Below, in pieces: positions 5,761 through 6,099 of a stretch of DNA of 6,099 bases. The notes beneath the pieces were generated by a model, which saw only the letters and a list, made by a program, of their open reading frames with translations, made no database searches and was not told the DNA's origin. The stretch's first letter is position 1. Each line of letters starts with the position of its first letter. Source of the DNA: Holophagae bacterium (GTDB lineage Bacteria; Acidobacteriota; Thermoanaerobaculia; Thermoanaerobaculales; Sulfomarinibacteraceae); assembly GCA_030609785.1 (NCBI GenBank), contig JAUWTC010000172.1, positions 1 to 6,099 of the forward strand. Reading direction: 5' to 3'. The position numbers and the translations under genes are program-made.

Positions 5761-6099
5761 CTACAGGGAGTGCCCCAAGGTCTCCCCGGTTCTGACCAGA
5801 ATTTCCATGCCCCTGGCGCTGTGATCGATCAGGTCGTCATCAATTCTTAATCGACCGGGGCCGAACACCAGTACCAGGCTGGAGGCCCCGTAGCGAAAAT
5901 AGCCCTTCTCGTCCATCTTTCGAAATGGGCCTTTGCCGTGGGTGTCGATGATGCCGCCGACCCCGAAGGCGCCGACCTCGACGAAGGCTGTGGGGCCGAA
6001 GGTGTCGAGTGACAGGCGGGTGACGACTCGGCGGTTCTCGGTGAAAATTGGGATGCCGGCGGCGACAGCCACGGGGTTGACTGAGTCGTAGCGGCCGGA
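5761..6099 (-). CDS. psd: Phosphatidylserine decarboxylase, C-terminal part
   Basis: The C-terminal 112 residues of a pyruvoyl-dependent decarboxylase that turns phosphatidylserine into phosphatidylethanolamine at the inner membrane. The frame runs off the right edge, so the start, the catalytic Asp and the His motif are not visible; the internal GTG at 6072 is not the start. In family order one sees YDSVNP (5-9), FTENRRVV (19-26), a V-VGA--VGGI stretch (41-50), DEKGYFRYGASSLVLVF (63-79) and IDDDLIDHSARGMEILVRTGETLG (86-109). Psd cleaves itself before a serine, which becomes the pyruvoyl group. By spacing to the following F, Ser73 (5881-5883) is that serine. The residue before it is Ala72, whereas the usual motifs are LGST or GGST with Gly. 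The rest looks intact, so activity is likely. A hairpin terminator follows. Confidence 0.92.
   Translation of the reverse strand, partial: SGRYDSVNPVAVAAGIPIFTENRRVVTRLSLDTFGPTAFVEVGAFGVGGIIDTHGKGPFRKMDEKGYFRYGASSLVLVFGPGRLRIDDDLIDHSARGMEILVRTGETLGHSL

Noticed and set aside
1..6099. A novel defence, mobile or biosynthetic system
   Set aside because: All five coding regions belong to known housekeeping or envelope families, and there is no transposase, nuclease, toxin or cluster of unknown genes. The novelty potential is limited to intergenic repeats and small variations.

Overview
The window looks like chromosomal DNA of a GC-rich Gram-negative (diderm) bacterium. It carries two lipoproteins with convincing lipoboxes, an MltD-type murein transglycosylase, phosphatidylserine decarboxylase and a Thioredoxin_4/DsbA-type envelope protein. 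Shine-Dalgarno sequences are strong (GGAGG) and one clear gene uses TTG as its start. I cannot fix the phylum from this sequence. The intergenic short-period repeats (CCCTAA-like, CGTCCCAG, CTCAGCT, CACAAAG) remind me of metagenome-derived Acidobacteriota-like genomes, but that is only an impression.

Layout, left to right: (1) the C-terminal part of a GT-B glycosyltransferase on +, cut by the left edge, whose stop codon lies inside a three-unit 14-bp tandem repeat; (2) pepT (peptidase T) on -, convergent with it; (3) a 207-bp divergent intergenic region with four 8-bp tandem units and a good sigma70-like promoter; (4) a lipoprotein on + that joins a SurA-N-like segment to a CPFC thioredoxin-fold domain, followed by a textbook intrinsic terminator; (5) a 216-bp convergent intergenic region made of small repeats, with near-identical 15-bp inverted arms at its outer ends; (6) an MltD-like lipoprotein transglycosylase with three LysM domains on -; (7) a 135-bp spacer holding two adjacent hairpins, a T-tract and a probable promoter; (8) the C-terminal part of phosphatidylserine decarboxylase (psd) on -, cut by the right edge.

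The genes do not form one operon. Each complete gene appears to be its own transcription unit. Most concern the cell envelope: surface glycan synthesis, oxidative folding, murein turnover and phosphatidylethanolamine synthesis. PepT is the cytosolic exception. I see no defence system, CRISPR array, RNA gene, transposase or phage gene. The best leads are the intergenic repeats, the chaperone-like/thioredoxin fusion lipoprotein, and a Gly-to-Ala change at the self-cleavage site of the decarboxylase. No intergenic stretch exceeds 300 bases.
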